Assembly: GCA_965220315.1 (NCBI GenBank) | Contig: CBDCPP010000002.1 | Location: 434,001-498,000 of the forward strand | Direction: 5' to 3' | Length of the DNA: 64,000 nt | Origin: JAPOXK01 sp965220315 | Lineage (GTDB): Bacteria; Chloroflexota; Dehalococcoidia; Bin125 | Shown here: positions 55,614 through 63,548 of the stretch, piece after piece | Layout of the letters: each line of letters opens with the position of its first letter | Numbering within the stretch: the first letter of the stretch is position 1 | Program-made: the position numbers and the translations under genes | The notes under the pieces: generated by a model | Told to the model about the DNA's origin: nothing | The model's input: the letters and a program-made list of their open reading frames with translations, nothing else | The model's database searches: none

Positions 55614-56075
55614 CTACGAAGCCTTGTCGATCCCGCTTTCCCGGCCCAGCTCTTGCTCCAGCCGGCTCAAAAACTCTCCGAGTAGCTTGTTCGCTACGCT
55701 CCGTAACAGTCGCTGCCCCACCCGTGCGATCGGCCCGAATGTCGCCGCCTCTCCGTCATACACAAGCTTCGTGCCCTCCGCGACACTCTCCAGCTCCACC
55801 ATTCCCTCCCCCCGCATCCGGCCTGGACCTCCCCCTCCCTCCACCGCCATCCGCAGTTTGTGCGGCGGCTCGAGGTCGAATAGCCGCACCTTACCCTTGT
55901 AGCTACCTTTGATCGCCGCAACCCCGATGGTGACCTTTGCGTCAAAGCTGTTCTCCCCGTTAGGCGTAAGCTCCTCACACCCAGGCAATGCTTTCTGAAG
56001 CATTGCCTGATCCTGTAGTGCTGCCCACACTCGCTCGCGCGGATAGGGCATCGTCCGGCTCCCGATCAACTGCAT
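55614..56075 (-). CDS. CoxG-like SRPBCC domain protein
   Basis: A 153-residue SRPBCC (START-like) protein of the CO dehydrogenase subunit G family: MQLIGSRTMPYPRERVWAAL, LPGCEELTPNG, IKGSYKGKVRLFD and RLEQEL near the end. CoxG helps to dock CO dehydrogenase to the membrane in Oligotropha; CoxG-like proteins accompany many molybdenum hydroxylases. Its ATG at 56075 overlaps the stop of the previous gene by one base (TGATG), which decides this start. Confidence 0.9.
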   Translation of the reverse strand: MQLIGSRTMPYPRERVWAALQDQAMLQKALPGCEELTPNGENSFDAKVTIGVAAIKGSYKGKVRLFDLEPPHKLRMAVEGGGGPGRMRGEGMVELESVAEGTKLVYDGEAATFGPIARVGQRLLRSVANKLLGEFLSRLEQELGRESGIDKAS

Positions 56076-56368
56076 CAGCTGCGGAACTTCCCGGTGAGAC
56101 TTCGGATCGTCGGCGACTCCCCGCCTGTGGTCTGTTCGACCTTTACCACCGTCACTAGCCCTTCCGCCCCCGACCGCAAGCATGCCTCGTGCATGCTACG
56201 GACGAGTGGCCACACCACGTCTGGATCTCCCTCAACCGTCGTCCCGAGCGCTCCCACCTCGTATACGAGCCCCGACTGCTGCACCTCGACGATCGCTGCC
56301 TCCACGTGGCGGTACCTGTCGCTCTTTACCCCGGGCGGGTTCGGCAAGCACTGGACCTCTACGATCAT
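56075..56368 (-). CDS. MTH1187/YkoF-type thiamine-binding family protein
   Basis: A 97-residue ferredoxin-like-fold protein: MIVEVQCLPNPPG, the conserved SGLVYEVGALGTTVEGD, HEACLRSGAEGLVTVVKVE. This is the pattern of the MTH1187 family (thiamine-binding family PF01910), whose members bind thiamine or related molecules at subunit interfaces. The ATG at 56368 gives the family N-terminus; an upstream GTG frame adds an unlikely tail. It lies between the predicted selenoprotein and the CoxG-like gene, 16 bp and -1 bp away, so is certainly co-transcribed. Its role with a molybdenum hydroxylase is not known. Confidence 0.85.
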   Translation of the reverse strand: MIVEVQCLPNPPGVKSDRYRHVEAAIVEVQQSGLVYEVGALGTTVEGDPDVVWPLVRSMHEACLRSGAEGLVTVVKVEQTTGGESPTIRSLTGKFRS

Positions 56369-56384
56369 GTCAGCCCGCGATCTG

Positions 56385-56933
56385 CTACTCGCTGCGTGTG
56401 AGCGCTTTGGTGATTGCGGATCCCAGTGGCTCTGCCAACTCCGCGATCGCCTCACGGTTCAGTCCAAACAAGCTCGCATCGATCGTGATGATTGGCAGGC
56501 CGTCCCGCCCTAACACGCGCGCGGTCTCGCTTGCGATCGAGCACAACCCTTCGGTCAGCACAACGACGCTCGGCATTCCATTCTTCTCGGCGGCCACCGC
56601 GTCGCGCACACTGCGCGACGAGCAGGTCGCTCAGTCCCCCGCCGCGATCACCAACGCCTGGTACTGCTTCGCCATCGCTGGCGCCCATGTTTCCGTTGGC
56701 TCCGCTACGACCTGTGGCCGCGGCACCCGCCCAAACGTCGCGCTCGGCCAGCGATCGTGGATCGCCGACTCCGCCCCATCCAAGATCCCTTGCCCCCAAT
56801 TGCCACTCGGATTGAGCATGCAGTCGACGAGTCCTACCCGTGCATCTTCGAGCGACTCCGGCCGAGCGGCCGGTTCCCCAGGCTGGAACGAGTCTGCGAC
56901 CGGGCTGACGAAACTCTCCGCATGGACGTTCAT
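56385..56933 (-). CDS. Predicted selenoprotein, UGSC-like family (in-frame UGA at residue 101)
   Basis: Two open frames in the same phase (up to 56634 and from 56630) are separated only by TGA at 56631-56633. Read as selenocysteine, they give one 182-residue protein: VGLVDCMLNP, WGQGILDG, RVPRPQ, YQALVIAAGD, then Sec101-Ala-Thr-Cys104, SVRDAVAAEKNGMPSVVV and SLFGLNREAIAELAEPLG. This matches the UGSC-containing protein family, known from ocean metagenomes, where U(G)(S)C follows GD at the same place. A SECIS-like hairpin follows the UGA. GGAGG lies 5 nt before the ATG at 56933. A redox or nucleophilic role through the U-x-x-C pair is likely; the reaction is unknown. A nonsense mutation of a Cys codon is the alternative. 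Confidence 0.82.
56600..56633 (-). promoter_or_regulatory. Bacterial SECIS-like hairpin after in-frame UGA
   Basis: After the UGA (56631-56633) the minus strand has 10 nt and then a perfect 8-bp stem, CGTCGCGC with GCGCGACG, enclosing the loop AGTGT (stem-loop 56600-56620). The loop begins 18 nt after the UGA and has G at its second position. Published bacterial SECIS models allow about 16-37 nt, a 3-14 nt loop and a G in the first two loop bases, so the element fits. Confidence 0.75.
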
Positions 56934-56949
56934 TAAGGCCTCCAAACAC

Positions 56950-57975
56950 TTACGCCGCTGGTACCGGCAGCGTCACGCTGCTTCCCATGCCGAACACGAT
57001 AGCGGTATAGCCCCCGTACGCGCCGCCCGCCACCGTCAGACACAAGCGCTCTGGACTCGCGAGGATCGGCACGGGCTCCTTGGCATCCGCCTCCATAACC
57101 ACGTTGGCGTAGTCTGGCACCTCGGCGAACCCGTACAACCCCCGTTGACGCAGCTGTCCCGCTGGCAACCGTGCTCGCTCATAGAAGTACTGTTGCACAT
57201 CCACCCGGCTCCACCCTGCCGATCCGATTACCTCCGCGTGGTTCGGCGACATGATCAAGAACAGATCCTCGCGGAAAAAGGCGTTGTAACTCCCCGGCGT
57301 CAGCGCCGACTCCACGATCGTCGTCAAGATCGATTCTGGATCTGGCCGTCCCATCTCCGCGATGCACAGCGGTGCGTCCGCTCCGTACACTGTCACGGCT
57401 GACTCTTCCGCCCCGAAGCCTTTCGTGACCTGGAATGGCTCCCAAGGCGAGGCCGTCGTCTGCTCCGTGTAGCAAAAGCTGTATTTTCCCGGCTGCCCGA
57501 GCGTCGCCGGGTCGAGCCCGCCCGGTATCGCGCCTGCCACATTACGCATCACCAAAAGCAGCGCCCGACCGATCGTCGCGTTGGCACGGTTTCCTGGGCC
57601 CAGTACCCCCGTGCCTGCGTTCATCGCTAGCTTCGCCGCTACCGGTCCGCTGACTAACAGCATGGGACTGCACGAATGCACCGTCGTCAGTACTGCTTCT
57701 AACCCGAACTCGGGCTGCGCCACGGCTTGCACCGCGCCGATCACTACCGGCAAGAATTCGGGCAAGCACCCCGCCATCACCGCATTCGCTGCGATCTTCT
57801 CGACGGTGGCCACCCCACCACTCGGGAGCAACGTCGCGATAGGCTCTGCTCGCCGCGGCGCCCACGCCCCCAGCATCGCCTCTACTCGCTCCGGCGTCGG
57901 CGGAACAACCGGCAGACCGTCCGTCCACCCCAATGCGTAACAGGCTTCGATCTCGGCCAGGGCGGTGTCGTGCAT
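56950..57975 (-). CDS. Conserved protein of unknown function, partner of the predicted selenoprotein
   Basis: A 341-residue protein without signal peptide or clear membrane spans. It begins MHDTALAEIEACYALGWTDGLPVVPPTPERV and is rich in Gly and Ala. Several Cys are spread through it (GCLPEF, HSCSP, FCYTEQ, LCIAEM, RLCLTV), which could serve a redox or metal role. AAGGA 4-5 nt before the ATG at 57975 supports that start over 58002. The stop is 16 bp from the selenoprotein start, so the two are tightly linked. I do not recognise a characterised family; the closeness suggests that they form a complex or act in sequence. Confidence 0.75.
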   Translation of the reverse strand: MHDTALAEIEACYALGWTDGLPVVPPTPERVEAMLGAWAPRRAEPIATLLPSGGVATVEKIAANAVMAGCLPEFLPVVIGAVQAVAQPEFGLEAVLTTVHSCSPMLLVSGPVAAKLAMNAGTGVLGPGNRANATIGRALLLVMRNVAGAIPGGLDPATLGQPGKYSFCYTEQTTASPWEPFQVTKGFGAEESAVTVYGADAPLCIAEMGRPDPESILTTIVESALTPGSYNAFFREDLFLIMSPNHAEVIGSAGWSRVDVQQYFYERARLPAGQLRQRGLYGFAEVPDYANVVMEADAKEPVPILASPERLCLTVAGGAYGGYTAIVFGMGSSVTLPVPAA

Positions 57976-58089
57976 GCGTTCCTTATACGGCAAACGCAGC
58001 ATCCTTGAAAGACCCGTTAGGTCCCTGCATGACGAGACACCACGTCTTTTCGCTCCGTCGAGCTGCCCAAGCGCCTCATCTGGTAGTCA

Positions 58090-58133
58090 TCGGGCTATCA
58101 CAGAGCACTCGCCCGGTCTTTCTCGGGCTATCA
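58090..58133. repeat. Pair of 11-bp direct repeats in a divergent control region
   Basis: The sequence TCGGGCTATCA occurs at 58090-58100 and 58123-58133, start to start 33 bp, about three helical turns. It lies between the divergent selenoprotein operon (start 57975) and the haloalkane dehalogenase gene (start 58264), a natural place for a regulator to bind. Two matches of this length in 260 bp could also be chance. Confidence 0.45.
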
Positions 58134-58263
58134 AATGCCAGCCGCGTGCAAGTCAGTGGACTGGTACTGGCCTGCTATACCGGCCCAAGACCGCAGGGCT
58201 TCCGCGCAGGAATCACGTTCGCGTCGTGCCGTCTGGTAGCGTCGCGGGAATTGGAGGTGAGCG

Positions 58264-59141
58264 ATGGAGGGCTACGACGAGGCGGCGGCGCGGCGCGTGG
58301 CGGTGCTGGATTCAGAGATGGCGTATGTGGAGGTGGGGGAGGGCGACCCGGTGGTGTTTTTACACGGGAATCCGACGTCGTCGTACTTGTGGCGGCAAGT
58401 GATCCTGGGTGTGGCGGGGGTGGCGCGCTGCTTGGCGCCGGACCTGATGGGAATGGGGAGAGCGGGGCGTCGACGAGCGGGGCGTACCGTTTCGCGGATC
58501 ACGCGCGGTACTTGGACGCGTGGTTCGAGGCTGTGGGGTTAGGGGTGGGGCTGGAGTCGAACGTGACGGTGGTGGGGCACGATTGGGGATCGGCGCTGGC
58601 GTTTCATTGGGCGCAGCGGCATGCGGAGCGGATCAAGGGGATTGTGTACATGGAGGCGATCGTGCGTCCGGTGACGTGGGAGGAGTGGCCGGAGGCGGCG
58701 CGCAAGGTGTTCCAGGGGATGCGCTCGGGGGCGGGGGAGGAGATGGTGCTGGCGAAGAACGTGTTCGTGGAGCGGATCCTGCCGGGGAGTGTGTTGCGGA
58801 CGCTGACGGAGGAGGAAATGGCGGTGTACCGCCGGCGGTACGTGGAGGCGGGGGAGTCGCGGCGACCGACGCTGACGTGGCCGCGGGAGATTCCGATCGA
58901 GGGGGAGCCGGCGGATGTGGCGTCAGTAGTACAGGGGTATGCGGATTGGCTGTCGACGAGCGCGGTGCCGAAATTGTTCGTCAACGCGAAGCCGGGCGCG
59001 ATCCTGACGGGGGCGCAGCGAGAGTTCTGCCGGGGCTGGCCGAATCAGACGGAGGTGACGGTGCCGGGTAATCACTTCTTGCAGGAGGATTCGGGAGAGA
59101 CGATCGGGGAGGCGATCAGGTGTTGGTATCTTGAGTTGTGA
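58264..59141 (+). pseudogene. dhaA: Haloalkane dehalogenase-like alpha/beta hydrolase, single-base frameshift
   Basis: Two frames form one protein of about 292 residues. The first gives MEGYDEAAARRVAVLDSEM, FLHGNPTSSYLWR and LAPDLMGMG; after the G run at 58455-58458 the reading continues in another frame as ESGASTSGAYRFADHARYLDAWFE. One extra G would join them exactly. All haloalkane dehalogenase residues are present across the two parts: halide-binding Asn (HGN) and Trp (HDW), nucleophile Asp (VGHDWGS), acid Glu (YMEAIVRP) and base His (PGNHFLQED). So the gene is either newly broken or mis-called at a G homopolymer. GGAGG lies 6 nt before the ATG. Codons end mostly in G, unlike other plus-strand genes here. 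Confidence 0.88.
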
Positions 59142-59294
59142 CGGGGTTGTGGCGATGCGGATTCCGGAGGCCAAGCGGGTTCGGCGAGGGGAAGGCGGCG
59201 TTGACCGGCTCGGGCGGGCGGACGTAGGGTCGCTGGCGATGGGAGTCGGCGCGGCGGCGTCGGCCAGATGTCGTCTACTAGCGATGGAGCCGGG

Positions 59295-59969
59295 ATGAAG
59301 TACGAGATCACGCACACGCCGTCCTACGCGCTGGGGGTGATCTCCCTGTCCAGCGGGGAGAGCATCCAGGCGGAGTCCGGGGCCATGGTGAGCATGTCAG
59401 ATTCGGTGTCGATGAAGACGGAGGCGCGGGGCGGGATCATGTCCGGCTTGAAGCGCAAGGCGCTGGGCGGGGAGAGCTTCTTCATCAATGAGTTCACGGC
59501 GACGGAGATGCCCGGGGAGGTGACGGTGGCGCCGGCGCTGCCGGGGGATGTGATCGCGTTGGAGCTGACGGGCGAGCCGCTGCTGATCCAGTCGGGGTCG
59601 TTCCTGGCGGCGAGCCTGGAGGTGGAGATCGATACGAAGTGGGGCGGGGGAAAGATGTTCTTCTCGCGGGAAGGATTTTTCCTGCTGAGGGCGACCGGGT
59701 ACGGGACGATCTTCTTGTCGAGCTTCGGGGGGATTCGGCTGGTGGAGCTGGGGCAGGGGGAGCGGTACACGGTGGACACAGGGCACATGGTGGCGTTCGA
59801 CGAGACGGTGCAGTACAGCGTGGGGAAGTCGGGCGGGTGGAAGTCGACGTTGTTCAGTGGAGAGGGGCTGGTGGTGAAGTTGACGGGGCCGGGGCGTTTC
59901 TACATGCAGACGCGGAGCGAGGACTCGTTCCTCAACTGGCTGGCGCCGCAGCTTCCGAGCAAGGGGTAG
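59295..59969 (+). CDS. TIGR00266 / AIM24 family protein
   Basis: A 224-residue beta-rich protein of the TIGR00266 (AIM24-like) family: MKYEITHTPSYALGVISL, ESGAMVSMSD, GGIMSGLKRKALGGESFF and FYMQTRS near the end. Function is poorly defined; the mitochondrial relative AIM24 affects inner-membrane organisation. GGAG 5 nt before the ATG at 59295 supports that start over an in-frame ATG at 59268. It has the same G-ending codon bias as the flanking dehalogenase and Ddn-like genes, so the three probably share an origin. Confidence 0.9.
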   Translation: MKYEITHTPSYALGVISLSSGESIQAESGAMVSMSDSVSMKTEARGGIMSGLKRKALGGESFFINEFTATEMPGEVTVAPALPGDVIALELTGEPLLIQSGSFLAASLEVEIDTKWGGGKMFFSREGFFLLRATGYGTIFLSSFGGIRLVELGQGERYTVDTGHMVAFDETVQYSVGKSGGWKSTLFSGEGLVVKLTGPGRFYMQTRSEDSFLNWLAPQLPSKG

Positions 59970-60176
59970 CGGCGAGGCGGCAGAGGTCGCGGAGAGTGGC
60001 GATCTCGTCTGGGTCGGGGCGCTGAAGGTGGGGCGCCGTTTAGGGGAGTCCAACGGAAGCGACGTGTGGCGCCGACGTCGCGGACGCGGTCGCTGACCGT
60101 CAACCGCTCCGCGACAGCTTCGCCCAGAGCGGGAAGCGAAGATCACACGGGGATTGCCGACGGCTACGATGCGGGT

Positions 60177-60590
60177 ATGGGACCACGACTGATCAAAGCA
60201 GTGACCCGGATGCAGCAACCGCTGTTCACGTTGATGCGTGGGCGGTTGCAGGGGCCGCCGACGCTTCGGCTGTGGACGATGGGACGGCAGTCGGGCCGCG
60301 AGCGGTCGGTGCTGTTGCTGTATCTCGACGATGGGCCTCGGGTGGTCGTGGTGGCGTCGTATGGGGGCCACTCGGAGCATCCGGAATGGTGGAAGAACCT
60401 GTTGGTTGAGCCGAACTGCCGGATCTGGTCGGCGAGGCGAGGCGCGGAGGTGATGGTGGCGTCGGAGTTGGAGGGTGAAGAGCGGGAAGCGGTCTGGGAG
60501 CGACTGATTGCGATGTACTCACCGTATGCGGCCTATCAGCAGAAGACGTCGAGACGGATCCCTGTGGTCGCGTTGTCGCCGGTGGAATGA
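60177..60590 (+). CDS. Deazaflavin (F420)-dependent nitroreductase family protein (Ddn-like)
   Basis: A 137-residue split-barrel protein of the Ddn/F420-dependent quinone reductase family: TLRLWTMGRQSGRERSVLL, VVVASYGGHSEHPEWWKNL and YSPYAAYQQKTSRRIPVV, with the GxxSGxxR-type phosphate site and the HPxWxxNL strand for F420. It likely reduces quinones or nitro groups, or an unknown substrate, with F420H2. The ATG at 60177 gives the normal family length; the longer frame to 60066 is Arg/Ser-rich and was not used. No strong ribosome site is seen. Confidence 0.88.
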   Translation: MGPRLIKAVTRMQQPLFTLMRGRLQGPPTLRLWTMGRQSGRERSVLLLYLDDGPRVVVVASYGGHSEHPEWWKNLLVEPNCRIWSARRGAEVMVASELEGEEREAVWERLIAMYSPYAAYQQKTSRRIPVVALSPVE

Positions 60591-60977
60591 GACGTGCGGG
60601 TACGCTGAACATAAATCCAGGGGATCTACGCGAGTCGTGCATCACCGTAGCGGACCGGTTGAGTATCTTTCGGCGCTTGTTTGGCAGATCGGCCGCGGCT
60701 CGCCAACGCATTAGTCGAGGCGATCGCCCAGGTTCCCGTCCCTGCATGAGCGGGCGGGCCTGCCGGGGGGGGTTCGGCGAGGCGGGCAGTCACGCGCGCC
60801 CCGCACTTTACTGGCCCGTCAGTGGACCGCGACCGCTCCGCCCGCCATGGCAGAATGCCCTACAAATTGTGGGAAAAGCGAACACTACCTTCCCAGCCTA
60901 GGAGGCAGGCACGACTAGACACCATAGCCGTGCACCTTGTAGTCGTAGTGATGGGCTTGCGCCGCGAAGGGAGATAG
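60591..60977. other. 387-bp intergenic stretch before the ThDP enzyme gene
   Basis: No convincing gene or RNA is seen. A 104-codon frame (60587-60901) has Arg/Ser-rich composition unlike its neighbours, and no family is recognised. The base composition changes here from G-rich to C-rich on the plus strand, so this is probably the right border of the skew-reversed block. The last part carries AAGGGAG for the next gene and should hold its promoter. Confidence 0.4.
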
Positions 60978-62693
60978 ATGACGAAAGCGAAAGATCTGAT
61001 CGCGCGTGTCCTAGCCGAGTCTGGCATTCAGCACGTCTTCGGTCTTCCGGGTGGCGGCACCCTCGAGATCTTCGACGGTCTCTACGACCAGCGCGAACGC
61101 GTTACCTCCATTCTCGTCCGCCACGAGCACGGCGCCTCCATCATGGCGGATGCCTACGCTCGTGCTGCCGGCCGTCCCGCCCTCATCATGGGTCAGGGTG
61201 CCTTTATGGGTTCGAACGCCGCTTTCGGCGTCATGGAAGCCTTCGTCAGCGGGTCCCCGATGGTGATCATCACTGATACCTCGGACGGCCTGATGCCCCA
61301 ACACCCCGCCAACCAGTCCGTCACCGGCGATCACGGTAGCCCGGACATCGTCGCCATCTTCCGCGCCATGACCAAGTACACGACCCTCGCCGCCACGGCC
61401 AAGGAAGCAGTCATCGGCACACAGCTCGCCATCAAGCACGCCACCAGTGGCCGCCCTGGTCCTGCTGCCGTCGTCTTCCGCAGCCAAGCCGTTCTTGATG
61501 ACGTTGACGAAGACCACGCCCCATACATACACCCCACCGCTGGCTACCTTCCCGGCTCTCCCGCGGTCGCTACCGAGGACGATGTCGCCCACTCTGTCGA
61601 GCTCCTAATCAACGCAACGAACCCGGTCATCGTCGCTGGCAACGGGGTCCACCTCGCAGACGCCCACCAAGATCTCCGCTGCCTCGCCGAGCTCCTCGGC
61701 GCCGCCGTCGCTACGACCTACAAGGGCAAAAGCGCGATCGCCGAGACTCACCCCCTCGCCGTCGGTATGGTCGGCGTGTTCGGACAAGAGGCCGCCAACA
61801 CGGTGGTTGGCGACGCTGATGTCGTCCTCGTCGTCGGCGCCAAGCTCACCCCACAAGACACCGTGCGCGAGCGGCCTTCCGTCTTTGACCCTGTCCGTCA
61901 GAAGATCCTCCAAGTCGACATTGATCCTCACAACGCCGGATGGACTTTCCCCGTCGAGCGTGCTCTCGTCGGCGACGCGCGAGCCGTCCTCGCACAAATT
62001 GTCGCGGCCTGCGAGGCAACCCTGCGCGAAGACCCCCTCGACACACAAGCCCGGACCGAACGTCTCGCCGTGATCAAGCGCACTCGCTCCTACTACGAAC
62101 ACCAAACCCTCCACAGCGACACTGCTCCTCCTCTGCCGCCACGCGTCGTCCGTCTCGTTCAGGAATCCATTGATCCCGCCACCCTCATCGCTCTGGACGC
62201 GGGCAACAACCGTGTTTGGATGTGTCACTTCTACCAAGCACAGCAAGCCAAGACATTTTTCTGTCCCGGCGGTCTTGCCGGCATGGGCTGGGCCCTCCCT
62301 GCCGCGCTTGGACTCAAGGTTGCCCAGCCCAATCGTCCCGTGCTCGGCGTCACCGGCGATGGCGGCTTTATGATCTCCGTCCACGCCATCGCGACGGCCG
62401 TTCAGTACGGACTTCCCGTCGTCTGGCTCGTCATGAACGATTCCTCTCTCGGCATGGTCCGTCAGCACCAAAAAGACCGGCAGATCGCCTCCGAGTTCGG
62501 CAATGTCGACTACGCTCGTATCGCTCAGGGCTTTGGCGCCGACGGTCTGCGCATCGACGATGCCCGCGATCTCCCGGACGCTCTTCGCTCGGCCTTCACC
62601 TCCGGCCAGCCCACCGTGATCGACGCCGTGATCGACCGTACCGCCGCCGTCGATGACTTTCGCGTCGCTCCTCGCCGCGCTAGTGAGACTTAG
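60978..62693 (+). CDS. Thiamine-diphosphate-dependent enzyme (acetolactate synthase / benzoylformate decarboxylase family)
   Basis: ThDP enzyme of 571 residues with the three-domain POX fold. The N-terminal domain carries the activating Glu in RHEHGAS; the C-terminal ThDP/Mg motif is GDGGFMIS to VMNDSS. Family members decarboxylate or ligate 2-oxo acids. It is somewhat unlike housekeeping acetolactate synthase (no regulatory subunit, no ilv neighbours) and is followed 2 bp later by an SDR, as in catabolic decarboxylase or carboligase pairs. GGGAG lies about 5 nt before the ATG. Confidence 0.92.
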   Translation: MTKAKDLIARVLAESGIQHVFGLPGGGTLEIFDGLYDQRERVTSILVRHEHGASIMADAYARAAGRPALIMGQGAFMGSNAAFGVMEAFVSGSPMVIITDTSDGLMPQHPANQSVTGDHGSPDIVAIFRAMTKYTTLAATAKEAVIGTQLAIKHATSGRPGPAAVVFRSQAVLDDVDEDHAPYIHPTAGYLPGSPAVATEDDVAHSVELLINATNPVIVAGNGVHLADAHQDLRCLAELLGAAVATTYKGKSAIAETHPLAVGMVGVFGQEAANTVVGDADVVLVVGAKLTPQDTVRERPSVFDPVRQKILQVDIDPHNAGWTFPVERALVGDARAVLAQIVAACEATLREDPLDTQARTERLAVIKRTRSYYEHQTLHSDTAPPLPPRVVRLVQESIDPATLIALDAGNNRVWMCHFYQAQQAKTFFCPGGLAGMGWALPAALGLKVAQPNRPVLGVTGDGGFMISVHAIATAVQYGLPVVWLVMNDSSLGMVRQHQKDRQIASEFGNVDYARIAQGFGADGLRIDDARDLPDALRSAFTSGQPTVIDAVIDRTAAVDDFRVAPRRASET

Positions 62694-62695
62694 CC

Positions 62696-63481
62696 ATGAC
62701 AGAAAACAACACACTCCTCGCGGGCAAGAAAATCGTCGAAACCAGTGCCGGCAGCATCGGCACCGTCATCGTGCGCGAGCTTCTTCGCCAAGGTGCCGAT
62801 GTTGAGGTTTGGGACAATGACGCCGCCGCTCTCGATCGGATCCGCGACGCGGCCGTGATCGACGGTCGCCGCCCCACCACCCGCCAGGTCGATATCACCT
62901 CAGAGGCAGCGGTGAGCGCTGCCGCCGCCGCTGCTATCGCCGATCTCGGCTACGTCGACACGCTCGTTTGTACTGCCGCCGTCCTCGATTTCTCTCCCGT
63001 CGCCACCATGCCCCTCGATCAATGGCGCCGAACCATCGATGTGAATCTCACCGGCGTCTTCCTCTGCAACCGCGCCTTTGTCCTGCACATGACCCAGCGT
63101 AAACACGGCAGCATCATCAACATCTCTTCCGTTGGGGGGCTGCGCGGCCATCCCGAGATCGCCCACTACTGCGCCAGCAAGGCCGGCGTGAACAGCCTCA
63201 GTGAGTCTCTTGCTCGTGAGGTCGGCGAGCACGGCGTTCGCGTCAATGCCGTCTGCCCCGGTTGGGTCGATGCTCGCATGGGCGACGCCGTCCTCGATTG
63301 GTACTCTCAGAGCTGGAGCATCCCGCGTGAAGAGCTCCTCGAACGGGTCCGCGCCGATACTGCCCTCAAACGCTTTGCACTCCCCACCGACGTGGCGAAC
63401 ATGGTCGTCTTTCTCGCCTCCGACCTCTCGGAGTTTGTCACCGGCGAGGCCGTTGAAGTTTCCGGCGGGCTGACCTACTAA
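62696..63481 (+). CDS. Short-chain dehydrogenase/reductase with altered cofactor loop
   Basis: SDR of 261 residues. The catalytic Ser (ISSVGG), YCASK (Tyr-Lys) and the ending TGEAVEVSGG are normal, but the cofactor loop TGxxxGIG is ETSAGSIG, losing the first Gly, and the NAG motif is CTAAV. Cofactor binding may be weaker or different, although the fold is plainly kept. It starts 2 bp after the ThDP gene, so the pair is co-transcribed; it may reduce the product of that enzyme. Confidence 0.9.
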   Translation: MTENNTLLAGKKIVETSAGSIGTVIVRELLRQGADVEVWDNDAAALDRIRDAAVIDGRRPTTRQVDITSEAAVSAAAAAAIADLGYVDTLVCTAAVLDFSPVATMPLDQWRRTIDVNLTGVFLCNRAFVLHMTQRKHGSIINISSVGGLRGHPEIAHYCASKAGVNSLSESLAREVGEHGVRVNAVCPGWVDARMGDAVLDWYSQSWSIPREELLERVRADTALKRFALPTDVANMVVFLASDLSEFVTGEAVEVSGGLTY

Positions 63482-63548
63482 CGCGATCCCCGCCGGGCGC
63501 TGTCGATCCGAAGGATCCGATAACTCTCTGAGCCCTGGCGACCGTGTC

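Noticed and set aside
56385..56945. Two separate small genes on either side of the TGA
   Set aside because: Same phase, no ribosome site for the second, continuous homology to one family and a SECIS-like hairpin favour one recoded gene.
60587..60901. 104-codon plus-strand frame after the Ddn-like gene
   Set aside because: Composition is unlike real genes here, with no motif and no good ribosome site.
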